Below, one piece after another: positions 47,949-60,759 of a stretch of 64,000 nt of DNA. Position 1 is the first letter of the stretch, and the number at the start of each line of letters is the position of its first letter. Source of the stretch: Lucifuga dentata (taxonomy: Eukaryota; Chordata; Actinopteri; Ophidiiformes; Bythitidae); assembly GCA_014773175.1 (NCBI GenBank), contig VXCM01000064.1:372001-436000 (forward strand), read 5' to 3'. Under the pieces are notes generated by a model, which was given only the letters and a program-made list of their open reading frames with translations, had not been told where the DNA came from and ran no database searches. A program made the position numbers and the translations under genes.

Positions 47949-50900
47949 TCAGGCCAGACTGCTACCTAACAGAAGCTATCTGAGACTAATCTCTAAGGAA
48001 AGCTGTCAGGTCTCGGCAGACAATGTTCTGATGGAAACGAGGCAATAAATGCTTCTTAAAGCCATCATAAATATGCAGCCTCCTGCCTAATAGCTATTGC
48101 TAGGACCTGGTTCTGACCTCATTATCCTTCGTCTGTACTGGCAGGTTTGCATGCCAAGTTACTGGCAGGATCACTATAAACCCATAACATCAGCCTGAGT
48201 GGGATATGCACCTCTCCTCTGGGACCAGGAGAAAAGCTTTATCAAATCAGGTTTATTCAGTTTTTGCAAACATAATACTAGATACATGTACAGTATGCTG
48301 TGTTGAATAAAAGGTACAGTTGAGTTGTGACGTTACTTTTTTAATCCATAATAAAAAAAAAAGTGTTTGTTGAGCAGTAAGGCATTCTGAGTTCAAACCC
48401 AAACATTAAGTATGTATGGTTTCTTTTCTCCATTATGTATGTAATACGTGGTGTAAAGGTGGATCATATGAATAATCAAACAGTATGGAAACATGTACAT
48501 TTAAATCAAAAATTCCACACAGAAGCCTTTAAGAGCGACACAGAGCCAGCACCAAAATATTTACAATATACAGTACAATTGAGATCTATGAATAGCTTTG
48601 ACAAAAGGCATATTTGACTTGATTACCTCCTGACATTTACCTCCATGAATGAAGGCAACAGTAGATAAGGCAGTCATTGCACTGACATAGTGTAAATATA
48701 TATATGCTTATTTATCCTGGTCTCTAGATAAAGACATAAGGGCACATAAACGCATGAATGGACAACGTCTCTCAACAGCCAGGTCCCCGCCTGCCTGTCT
48801 GTATAGGCTGACAGTACAGCAGCGTGCCCTTCATTATCACTGGGTAATGCTCATCACAACGGCCGTGGCTTTTCTCCATAAAACCCCAAGTCTCACTCAC
48901 AATGAGAAATAGGGGAGATAAGGTGCAGGAGACCATTTCTCTTGACATTCACGACGGAAAACTCATCAGTCATGCTGTCAAAGGCACTGGTCTGGGCTAG
49001 TTTGGGATTTATGAGAAATAATGATGGGTCGAAAATAGCCAGTAAGGGCTTTGCTTTTACCTTTGGTTTGGGAGTGTTGTGTATTGAGGCATGCTCTGCA
49101 TAAAACCCAATTTCTTTTGTCAGTGACCCTTGCACTGATTTTATATCCAATCTCGGTATGTTTTGGAGATCTGGCTGCTCCTTGTTTGTGTTGGCTGTGA
49201 CATTTCTGCCTCGCATGATAAAAAAAGATATGGTGCCAATAGCTTTACTTAAAATACAGAGTATATCTTTGCAACCATCAATAACTGGTACTGCTCCCTT
49301 TGATTCATAGCGTCATGCATAAATGAGTGCCATACCCTTTATGTTGTTAATCACATTTTAATTCATCTTCTCTTCAGACAAAGATCAGCTTGGCTGAATA
49401 ACATTAATGTGGACCTGTCCTCTGTTGAACCATTATCTGAAAATGGGACAACAACAAAACAGTAATAGCATGTGTCATACACTCACATTTTCTCTTCAAA
49501 CTAGTGACAGGCAATGACAGATGCTCCCAGTACAATTCTCTTTGTAAACATTCTAGGACACAATATCATTCATGTAGGAGCAGTTATTGTGATGTACCAC
49601 AAGACCCATAAACTTTATGTAAATTATTAATTCCAAAGTCATTTGAAAGTGGATTTCAATATTGTTGCAAGGGCAACATGGTTGAATCATATAGCACAAC
49701 TATAGATTGTAGTCAGTGGGACTTTAAATGGGATCCCTATGGGAGCATACTGCAGGGATGTCCTCAAGCACAAAATTATTAGTCAATTTCAGGATACTCA
49801 GATTATCAAGTTTATTAATTACAATTCTTAATATATCTTATGAGTGTGCCAGAAGATATAGCCTAACTACCCACACGCTCCTAATGAAATGCTCGACATA
49901 CATTTGTATCCAATATATTAATGAAATACTAAATTGCCTGAGTACACAGCTCGCTTTTTACTTCAAAGTTCATGAATCTACATGAAGGTACACCTGCTAA
50001 AAGTGTTCAAGCTCTACCAAAGTGCAATATTGCTTATCATCAAAGTGTTTGGAAATTGCTGGACGAGAGAGTTTGGGGCAATTTTGACTCAAGTATGTGA
50101 ATGAGGCCTCTTGACACTCAGGAGTACTCAAATCTGTGTGGAAATGAAGCCATGGGACAGCGACATTAGACATCAGCACCCTTGATATCCCACCAAGGCT
50201 GTGTAAAATATATGGAGAAATGGCAAATTAAGTCTTTTTCATAGTAGTGAGGTTTGGTTTAAACTACAGAACTGTGTAAGTGTAGTACATGAAGGGAGGT
50301 GTTATAGGAGAATGAACTGAAGAGCCTCCGAAGTGTTTTGGTTAATGGACCTACGCCCACCAAGGAACTGTCATATTTCTATCACTTAGAAATGAGCTCC
50401 TCCACAATGTCTTCTGCACTATTCCTGAAACATGTTCATAGGCCAAGCTCCGTTCTTTGCTGTTAATTTTGATGGATTTATTACAGTCATCACATTACTA
50501 ACACGAATGCTCAACTACACATTTCCTCAGTGACAACAGACTCTGAGGGAATCCTGAGCAGCTTGTTTTTGTTGTGGGCTTTTGTTGGTTTCTCACTGCT
50601 TTTTTTTTCCTTTTTCCCCAAGCTAGGATCAGTGACATCACATTGCTTTGCCACAAAGACTAACCCTAATGTAGACAAAGCCAAGTCGGCAAATCTTTGC
50701 ACAAGCAACATGCATGCACGCACACACTTTCAACCGTAGGAGATACACAGTGGAAGCAAGGCATTTTTCAATGCATTTAGATGAGACCTTTAACAAAGGT
50801 CCCTAATGCAGATATCAATGATCCAGGGGACTGGGCTATCGGAGCGAAATTGGCTGACGGAGGGATGTCACCCCTGTGCGTGAAAAATGATGGATCCTAT

Positions 50901-53900
50901 TTGTAAACTCCTCTTCTACCCTACTACTCCTCCCACTTCCTCTACCCCCACACATGGACACATGCATATACACACTTCCCCCCTTCATCACTTTCTCCAC
51001 CAATGGTTATTTACCAGGAAAGCGGACTGGTAACTTTGTTGGCAAAACAACAAATGGTGAGGTAAAATTGGCAATTTACTGGACATTTTATCTGACTGCA
51101 AGGAAATCTACAGAGGCTTCTGAGATTTCAGTGATGACAGAATAGTTTAACATCGTGGACTTTGTTTTTCATCTTCCTTCCATTTTTCCATACTATTCTC
51201 CAAAGACATCAACAAAATAATACCAATACCTATGAACCCACACAAACAACCAAAGCGTTCCCAATATTAGATTTTGTATGTTGGATTGGATAAACAACTG
51301 TATCTTTTCACTGACATAATAGTGTTTGTGACTGTGCAAAGGCAAAGACCTAAATCCATCCAATGAAATGAAGACCAAAAAGGTTTGCTGCGCTACAGTT
51401 TACCATGTGAAAAAGGAGAAATCCTCATTCTCATTACCAATATATGAATGAATGGAATTTCTGAATGGAAACATCAACCCAAATATACAAATTTACCATA
51501 CCATATTACACCAATTTACCGAGCTTGCAAAAATCATGCCAAGCATATTAAGTGTGATAAGCAACATAATGTGCATGCTGAGCATTTCTAAGGAAACAAC
51601 AATACATTGCTAATCATTCTAGAAGGAATTACCACATTTTCAAAAGTGGTGTGTTGAGACAGAGGTGTAGAGGTTAATAAAGCCAAATAGGCATCTCTAT
51701 TGGAAAATTAAAACTTCCCAGTGGAATGTGATGGCAAGCCTAAACGCTGACAGTGTGGTTTCAGTGACGGAGCGACTTTGGGAAGGTTTGTGGTCTGCCA
51801 GTACTCAAAGCTGTGCCTTGAGGGTAAGGGGTAAATTTGCTAAGTTAATCACATAATGAGGCCAATTAAACATGGGAGAACCCAGGTGAAATGGGAGCTG
51901 CCACCGAACCTCCAACAAATGAGGCTCTGTGGCTCTGCTCATTCCCTCTCTGTGCAGCCTGAATTCAAGTAACCTAACCTCAACAATCCCCTACTAAATG
52001 GACATGGTATACAATATGTCTTAAAGTATTTATACTGGATTATGTACCTGTAATAGTTGAAGTCAATTTAAGCAGGAATGTATACATTAATATCCAGGGT
52101 ATTAATGCATGTTAATGCGGACAGCATTTAGGAGTTTTAGTTTTATTGTCTGCCACTCAAAACTCAAAAGAGACCAGACCTTATTATTGCTAAAATTTCA
52201 ACTATTTCCTGATGTTGCACCTCTAAGCTGCAAATAAGTATCTGGGTACTAATGTGTACACTGGGTCTCCTTGATTATAATTGCTGTAATTCATTGTTGA
52301 CGAGACTATCTGTGTTTTTGAGTGCTCTTGGAGGGTCTACAGGTGGATAAATCACTCCAGCAGCAATTATATTTCCTACATATCTGTAACTCCTGAGTGA
52401 GTGAGTGATCAAGAGTGAGTGATCGAGAGGAATGGCAAGGTTGGGGTCAAATGCAAGGGCTACATGCTGAATAAGATGAATGGCAGTGAAACATTATATT
52501 CATGTACCATCCTCTTACACATAAGAGCTAACAACTCAATACGCCCAGACTACCACCCTCATCTAAACTATTTCTACTCCATATGCAGTTCAGTGGGTTG
52601 AAGCACTAAGACTCCTTATTCACTTTACTTTATGACACGTTTTGTCAAATTTCTTCTTTACCTGTTCATCTACTGTGAGCTAAGGCCACTGGGTGTGTGG
52701 GTTCATTTGGAATTCAGAGAGAACTAGCCAACTATAGAATATTCTGGTTGAGGTACCATAAATGGAAAGCATATCACTGTCACTTATAGTATGTAAGGCA
52801 ATAAGGAACTGCAGAGAGCAGTACATTAAAACATGAATACATGGGGAGATGTATGGACACTAATGAAAGAATATTTCATCACCATCAATGGTTTATAAAA
52901 GGCCCACCACTCTGCCCACCACGATCCACTAATCTGTATATGGAGGATTTATGCAGAGTAAGACGGACAAGGGAAATTAAGTCAGACACATTTTACCAGA
53001 TCATGTTGCGATGATTTGTTAATAAAATGCAAAGCGACAGGCTAGATGTAAAACAGAGACTAAAGCATGGCCATGATTTAGACTTAATCCGTCATTATCC
53101 CGCCTTTGAAGTGACCTCGCCATGCACATTCCCACTGTGACCCAGAAGCACACTCAGAGCTTCTTCATTAGCCAGGATGAAATAGAGCCAGAGCTCCTGA
53201 CTTTGATGTCCTGTCCATGCAGACCCACAGACACACACATACATACAATACACCAATATATACACGCATGCTTACACATCACAGATATCCACATCACAGA
53301 CTACACAGAGGCATGGAAAAACATTATGGTTTTTAATCAATTATTGGACTCACCTTTGGGACAGCACATTCATTACATATGATAGGAACAGCTAAGGGAC
53401 AATATTCAGATTGCGTGGTGAGATCGAAATGAAGGAAATTGTATGCTTAGAGGGTAGACAAAGACTGCAATTTCCCACAGTGGAACATCCCTGGCAGAAT
53501 TTACATATGTGCAAAAAAAAATTATTATACTATACTAGTAATGTATACGCAGTGATTTATCATACTTCAATAACTGTGTGGAAATCAAGCACAGATCTGC
53601 TGAAGAGGTTTACATATGCTGCAAGAAAATGATAGCTGTTGTAAAAGTTAACCATGGCAATGAAATTGAATGAATCAATCAAAAAGACAATAGCTGTACC
53701 ATGCAAAAAGCTGGCCTGTCCAATCACAGTAACAGTCGTTATGTTGTGAGGGTAACATGGATGGCATGAAAATATTATCAACTTTTGAATTATATTGGAT
53801 CTTGAATTTGTAATGTCAGATACTGTTTTTGTCTCTTTTACATCAGGTAAATGTAAAGGATATGAGTGTGGCAAAAAGTCTTTTTGGATCCCAGGGCATC

Positions 53901-53964
53901 ACATAAGCTGCAATTTTTGACAAGGACCACTATGCCAAAAATCAGTCCACCACTGTTTCTGGTA

Positions 53965-54130
53965 GCTTGATTAGCAGGATATCTCAAAAACTTGTTTTAA
54001 TGAAAGGTTTACAGTCATGGACTCACTTTCCATTAATAACAAGTGATTAAGTTTTGGTAAGATCTGGATCCAGGTGCAGACCCAGGATTGTTTTCAAAAC
54101 CCTCCTAGCACTGCAAGATAGGGATTGTTT
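53965..54130 (+). repeat. Degenerate dispersed repeat with 'GATCTGGATCCAG ... GCAAGATAGGG' signature
   Basis: The order of strings TTAGCAGGATATCTCAAAAA, TTTTGGTAAGATCTGGATCC and CTGCAAGATAGGG corresponds to a widespread animal repeat that I recall as 'aggattac.caaaaact ... ttttggtg.agatccggatcc ... attgcgagataggg'. The copy is diverged and its ends are unclear. Confidence 0.55.
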
Positions 54131-55190
54131 TAAACATATGTTATGGTGTTATCATGGCTGTCTTATGCTTGTGTAAATGCAGATCAAATGCATATGCATG
54201 TTTTATCATTAAAATAACTAATTTGGAGGCAATGTGTAGCCTTGACAGGAACATTTGTCCTCTGATTCAATGTTATGGTAAAGTTATTATAAGTTGAACA
54301 ACTGGACAGAAAACACTTCACTATACAATAATAATAATAATAAACTACAATAGTCTATTGCAATGTGTGTGTCTGTGAATGAAAGATAATTTATATAAAA
54401 GTATAACCCAACAAAATACATTGCTGAACCATCTGTGTGTTTGACATACAGTATGCCAGAGTGTACTCCTTTACTAAAAAGGTGTGAGCAACCATGCAGT
54501 TAGCTGCACAACACACGTGCCTGCCACACAGTATGGTAAACTTCTTTTCCCCAGGCAACGGCCCATCAGGCCAGACAAGCAGGCCGGGTGTTAAACTGTG
54601 AGCCGGGTACACACAGTAACAACAGGACCATCTGCCCTGGGAACACACACATCCATCTTACTAAGGACAGCAACAGATAAAGGAAAAACAAGGAAAAGAA
54701 ACAGAGAGAATGAGAGAGAGAGAGAGGCGGAAACTGAGAAAAAAATAGAAATGGGAAAACAAATGTGTACGTGTGTCTGTGTGTCTATGCAATGTTGGTG
54801 GCGATGAGGGCTCGCACAGGAGCAAATGAGTGAAGACAGGGTGACAGGAGAGAGAGGAGGAAGGCTGGTGGAACAGTAATCGAGACTAGTGGCACCATCT
54901 GCAGATTGTGAAAGCTGAACAAACTGGGCAAGAAGGGAGATTTTTTCTTCTTACACTGCTCTGATCACAAAAGCCTGAAGTTGACACCAACAAAATCATA
55001 GTGGAAGAGCAGCAAAATATAAGAAAAAAGAATAATTACTATGTTAATGAGCCAACTTTACTTCATTTACACATAGTTTCAGTAACACATTTGATCAAGT
55101 ACCAGAGATTAAGGCATAACCATACTGCTACAGAGGGCAACCTAACAGCCCTATATTTTAAGTCTAAGGGCTTCCGTGATAAGAGAAGCC

Positions 55191-55201
55191 NNNNNNNNNN
55201 N
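55191..55201. other. Run of 11 undetermined bases
   Basis: The only multi-base gap in the window, directly followed by seven C. The downstream sequence at 55471-55512 contains GGGGCCCCCCAAGC and GGACCCCCAAAATG, which resemble fragments of a G/C-run-rich fish repeat. Confidence 0.95.
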
Positions 55202-57170
55202 CCCCCCCAAGCGTTTAGTTCAGTTATTCCAAAAACCAACTTTGATGGTTTTATAAATAAAAACACTTTTAAAATGATTTACTTACTTTACACATTAAAC
55301 TTTTCAATCTTTTCAATCTCTATTTCTGTATTCCTAATTCTATAGCTTTTACTTTCAGGGTGGTTCACTATGGTGTGTTAGAAAATTGATTCCCCTATCT
55401 GTTCAATTTGGATTAAAGTACACTGTTATATGACAAACTAGTCTGCCATAATTTTGTTGTGGCTGAGTTAGAGGGGCCCCCCAAGCTTCAAAACCTTTTA
55501 GGACCCCCAAAATGATAGGATCTCTTCTGAATGTGGCATATAAACACTATACCTTATATTAACAATCATTTTATTTGATTGTTCAGACTTCATTCAAGAT
55601 TTCCTGCTGCACTTATGAAAGAATTCTGTTCTCTGCTATTTTAATAAGTATGACATCATGAAGGTCAGTTGCCAGGACAGCAGTAAGACTCAGCTCCCAC
55701 CGTCATCGCTGCTCCATAACCATCTGGATATGACTCCAATCTCTGCAGTCAGCAATCTGGCTGCAGTGATATCATCTAGCATTCTCCATTTGTTTTTATT
55801 TTTAGACCAATCCATTTCCTCATCACTGTATAATCAGTATACTTGCTTTTCCTCTCCCCTCTCTCTCCCTCTCCCTCCCCCTCTCTGACTCCACATTACC
55901 TTATCACACTAGGAGCTTTTAGCCGTCCTTCATGCCATTAGCTTCAGACAGTGAGTAGCCACCAGGCTGGAACAGAGAGAGAGAGAGGAAAAGCGGCCCT
56001 GGATGATGTCAGTGGCAAACGGGTTTTTTTTTTTATAATGTAGCACCACCTGCCCATCTTGTGTCCAATACATATCTCATGGCATGGGAAGCCTCTTATA
56101 AAATGTCCTACAATTTTCATTGCACTTACAGGCATATTGTACTAAAGTTCCCATTCAACATACAGCTCTGAGACCTAAAAATGCTCTCTACTCCCACAAT
56201 AGCCCTTGTGTGCCCTTGAGCAAAGCACGGATCCTGAAACAAAATGATATTATTAGGCAGCTCCAGGTATGAGTGTATATACTGTATACTCAGTTTATGT
56301 AATTAAGAGTTAAATAAGAAAAAGTACGATATCATACTATGTACCATGTAGTGTATGTACTATACTATATTGTACTGTCACATCACATTACATTTGTATG
56401 ATCAAATTCATGCTTTCTAATTACAGAATTACTACACAACAAGAGAACAGAATTAGTATGCATTTTATTCTTTGAGGACCCCTGACTGAAATAGATAAAT
56501 GGTCTGATTCACTTTAGCTTCTAGCTTCCATTCAGAGCAGAAAGGCTGATTTGACAACAAGCCGAGTGCAACCAGGCAGCTGCTCACTGAAGCATTTGAG
56601 CTGGTCAGAGAGGCCACTGTGTGAGACAACTGATGTGTTATTGACAGACAGCCATGCTCCTGCCCTCTGCAAGACACTTCTAGACCCAAACAACTACTGG
56701 ACGCACCAAGTTGATCCTCACATCAATATGAATCAATTATTCATGTATTTGTGCCGGCCTGCGAAAAGCAGGTTGACTACATACACGAAGTGCAAGACTG
56801 ACATGCATTTTGTAAGAGGGGAAAGGAGAGAGCCAGGCTATTACCCTGTGTTTTATCATATGGGTGCCATGAAGTAACTTTCACATTGTCACAGTATGAC
56901 ATGGAACTGCGATTAAGTGGGTCAGTGATTCTTATTGTCAGCAATACAACCATTAGCTTTTATGGAAGCATACATCATGTGTCAGTACATATTGGAAATA
57001 CCATGCAGAGAAACCTGTTTTATTCATTTTCAGATTTTAAAATCTCTTTCAACACAAAACTGAGGTCAAACCAACTTTTCTGCAAACTAAGTGTGCTTGA
57101 ATTTGAACTGAATATATAACTAGAGAGGAATATTTTTGTGTGGGTGCCTCAGATATACTACATATAAAAA

Positions 57171-57189
57171 AGCAGCAGCAGCAGCAGCA
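57171..57189. repeat. Short (AGC)n trinucleotide repeat
   Basis: Six AGC units, not in a recognisable coding context. Confidence 0.9.
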
Positions 57190-57999
57190 CTTTATGCAAG
57201 CATGCTGTGTAACTTGTAACTCGTTGGCAATACTTACGGGAAATCTACTTTATTATTCCTTGTTTTGTCAGCCTCTCTGGACTTTTTCCATAAGTACTTC
57301 ATATGAAATATAAAGTAAAATACTACTTCATCTTACCATGTTTAACATGGTTTGCTTTAGTACATTCCATCAGACACTCTCTATGTTTCCCTCATATTAC
57401 ACAGAAATATTAAAGCTGTGCCATGAGGTCAGTGGCAATAGCCCTCAGTCTACCCATCACTATGCCCTCGTGTTCTGTATGGACACCACCATGTGAGCAA
57501 ATGACTCTTTTTTTTGATCCACTCCAATATCATTAAGTTATTAGTTGATTTCAGTGGATTTAATCAGCATAGTAATTCCTCTCCATGGGAAGATAAGTCT
57601 CTCTCAAGAGCAGTTATACCGTCCACTATGCCTGCTGATTAGATACAAGCCCCCAAAATAATTCATCAGGAAACCGCAAAAAATAATTTATCAAAAGTGC
57701 TTCTCACAAAACCCACGCAGGACCTTTGCTTCTTAATAATTAAACTCTGCAATTAGGCATCTTACCATGTGCTCAGTGTGAGGATCCATGTAATATTCAT
57801 AACCATACATAATTATGCAATATATTCACTGAAATAAGAGGCCATATATTCATGGTGGGGCTGTCAAGAGGCAAGACATTTTTATTTGGTTTATAACACT
57901 GTTTCATCTTATACATGAGCAGCTGGCTTCTAGAGACCAAGAATGAGGACGCCTGGTCCTCTGCAGTCTGATGCTGTATTGTACGGTTGCAGAGGACAG

Positions 58000-58040
58000 G
58001 GAGGGAGGGAGGGAGGGNAGAGAGAGAGAGAGAGAGAGAA
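58000..58040. repeat. (GGGA)n(GA)n microsatellite with one undetermined base
   Basis: About four GGGA units, an undetermined base at 58018, then about ten GA units. Confidence 0.93.
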
Positions 58041-60726
58041 AATAGGCCCTGAGTGGTGATACTCTCACGACAGGAGGAGCCACTAATATCAAAGTGCATC
58101 TGCCGGACACAACAAAGACATACCTTAGTGGCATCACACACTAACCACAGAGTCAGTCAACACAAGATACAGAGAAAAGAAGAAGCATTAAATTCAAATG
58201 GGGTTGAGATGGAGCACTGTCGCGGGATGCATTGTATGATAAATTATACATAATGCTCATCCCTGCATGGTAAAGAACTACAGAAAAAATAGTCCCTAAG
58301 CCCTTGATGGTGCCTGAAGCAAATAAGCAACAGCAGCGGTCTACAGTGGACACACTGTGGACAAGGTTGGCTTTCATCTTGAGATGCAGTTCAAAGCTAC
58401 AGGCTACAAGCAGAACAAACTGGCAATCAAAGCTAATGTCTAACTGGGCAGTGGTGCACTTCACAGAGGCTGTCGTCTCAAGTGTAGCGGAGATCACACG
58501 CAAGCGCCTCTCTCACATCACAATGGCTGATTTTCAACACACGGTCTTTGGAACTTATTAGTTTTCACCATGTAAATGGAAAGAAAGAAACTTACTGCTG
58601 TTGCGAGCTACCACCTTTTGAATGCCTTTCATGACATGTATATGATGAAGGAGAAGAAAGGCATACATTTCCCTCAAACTTTACTGTACTTAACAAAGGC
58701 TCTCTTTCTCCTTCAACTAACCCATCCCTGAGGATTCCATTTTACCTTTGCCTTGATAGCTTAATAAAACACAGGAAAAAAAATCTATATGTACTATATC
58801 ACAGGATGCATTGTAATGGCCTAGCATGCATGGCACATGTGAACCAAGTGTCATAAATAGCACAAACCTCTTTGTAAAGAGATTTCACAACTATTTAATA
58901 TCCACACCAAGCATTTCTTAATGCTCACAAGTTGTTACAATAACATGGAACATGCTGCATCCCCATATGGTGGATGAACACTGCAGTATTGTGTAGAATA
59001 CACAGAGCTCTATGACATATATCATGTTTTATGTAGTTTAGATTACAATTTGAATCAATGAGAGATTCATTCATATTAATGGTATAACACATACCTTTTA
59101 AATGATTGCCATGCAGATCAAAGCAAGGAATGTCTGATTCCTCCTGGAAAAAATAGAATAAACGGAAATTAATTATATATAAACATTCAAAAGTCAAAGC
59201 TATCATGCCAGGAATTCTTCCATTTAGTAATAAACAAAAACAGTGATTTTTTTATTCCCTGTCATGTGCTGCACTGCAAAACAATGACCTTTTAGAATAT
59301 GACACAATTTTCCTGTCGGTATAATACAGATGTGATTAACATAAATAAGAGTTAGAGTCAAATAGGCGTAAAGGTCATCACTCAGGACTAGTCTCGGGTC
59401 TGCGAGGTGATTTACAACAACTTAATTTGACTGTGTGGAGTAATTTATCTGTAACACAGAAAGCCATGCAACTCTCTGCATGTAGTGCGCACATAGAGGC
59501 GACAATATGCCACGACTGCACACATCTCATATCTACCCAATCAGTCAAGATGCTTTACAACTTCTGTCAGAGGCCCTAACAGTCCTCATAAATTACAAGA
59601 CCATTGTTCATGGTGCCAATAACTTTTGAAGGAGAATCTCAGCCAAACTGAACCAAGCAGTATCTCTTGCTTTTATACAGTGGAAGTCAAGATAAAATAC
59701 ATCTAGTAAAGTCTGTGGAGGAGGCAGGGCAAGTGGTTTGACGGTAGATTTACATTTTAGAAAAATGCCTGCTTTTCACTCAGCTGAAAAATTCCCTTCA
59801 AGGATAAAATCTGGCATGGACACTGACATTTTGATGCAAAGCAGGTGGCAGGTTTGATTCTGCTACTTTGAGATCACTTGCATTTCCTTCATTTTCACAC
59901 CCCACATCCCTCTACTTCAGCTCTCCAGTTATGCTTTGCATGTGTGGCATCTGCAGATCCGCAGTGACAGCTAGGGAATATGAGACATGATGCAGAGCCA
60001 TTTATAAACAGCAACAACAATATAATGTGATGTGGACAGAAAAATGAGGATGTGGGTCTGCAGAATGCAAATATTAACACGCTGTGATTGATTTCAACTG
60101 CTCCCTGCTGTGCCTATTGCTATTCTGTCGGGAAATAACAACCACAGCTACAGTTTATAAGGCCATATTTCTGTTCACCAAATTTCACAAGACCTCTACT
60201 AGTGTCAATATGAGAATAATTGAGAAAGAATACATGTATATGGAATATGCATGCACACGTAAAATCAAGAAAGAGAAATGAGGCTGTCGTTAACTGCTGT
60301 CTATTAGATAGCTCTGTGCATCCGTGTGTGTATTTGTGTACTTTTATGACAAAATGGATGACACCTGAGTGAGGTTGAGCGCCTGCTGTTAGCACAGGAT
60401 GCAATGATTTTTCTGGTGTCATACTGACATAGCATACCTCCAATTGGAGGGCAGAGAGTGATAACCACCTGCAGGGATTCACATCCCTTTCTATTTAGTC
60501 ACCTCTGAAATTTTTCCCGGGGAGAAAAGAAAAAAAGAAAGAAACCGCTGAATGGGCCTTGCTGCCAAAGCCAATGTTTTGTAGTCAATTAGAGAGAAAT
60601 TGCCCGAACCAGGTGCAAGACACATTCCTCCACCAAAGAAATATGTCATGTTTACATCATCGCTACTGTTTGGATTTGAACACTATATTCTACTTTTTCC
60701 CCACATAATGAAATACTTAATCTTGG

Positions 60727-60759
60727 TCATTTAGTTTTTTTTTTGTTTTTTTTTTTTAG
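60727..60759. repeat. Poly-T tract interrupted by one G and flanking A/T
   Basis: Two runs of T of about ten each separated by a G, in AT-rich sequence. Confidence 0.85.

Larger units (their letters stand above)
47421..53964. other. Unique sequence, no gene recognised
   Basis: The minus-strand frame at 48893-49216 (107 codons) has varied composition but poor splice context and no known domain. Other frames are shorter. No transposon ends were recognised. The first 530 bases include a purine-rich block (47785-47948). Confidence 0.5.

Noticed and set aside
48893..49216. 107-codon minus-strand frame of mixed composition
   Set aside because: Composition is plausible, but the possible acceptor is weak, no good donor follows, and no family is recognised. 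Not enough for a gene call.
58153..58561. Overlapping frames of 116 (minus) and 85 (plus) codons
   Set aside because: Both lack a known domain, and long antiparallel open frames often coincide when stop codons are locally rare.
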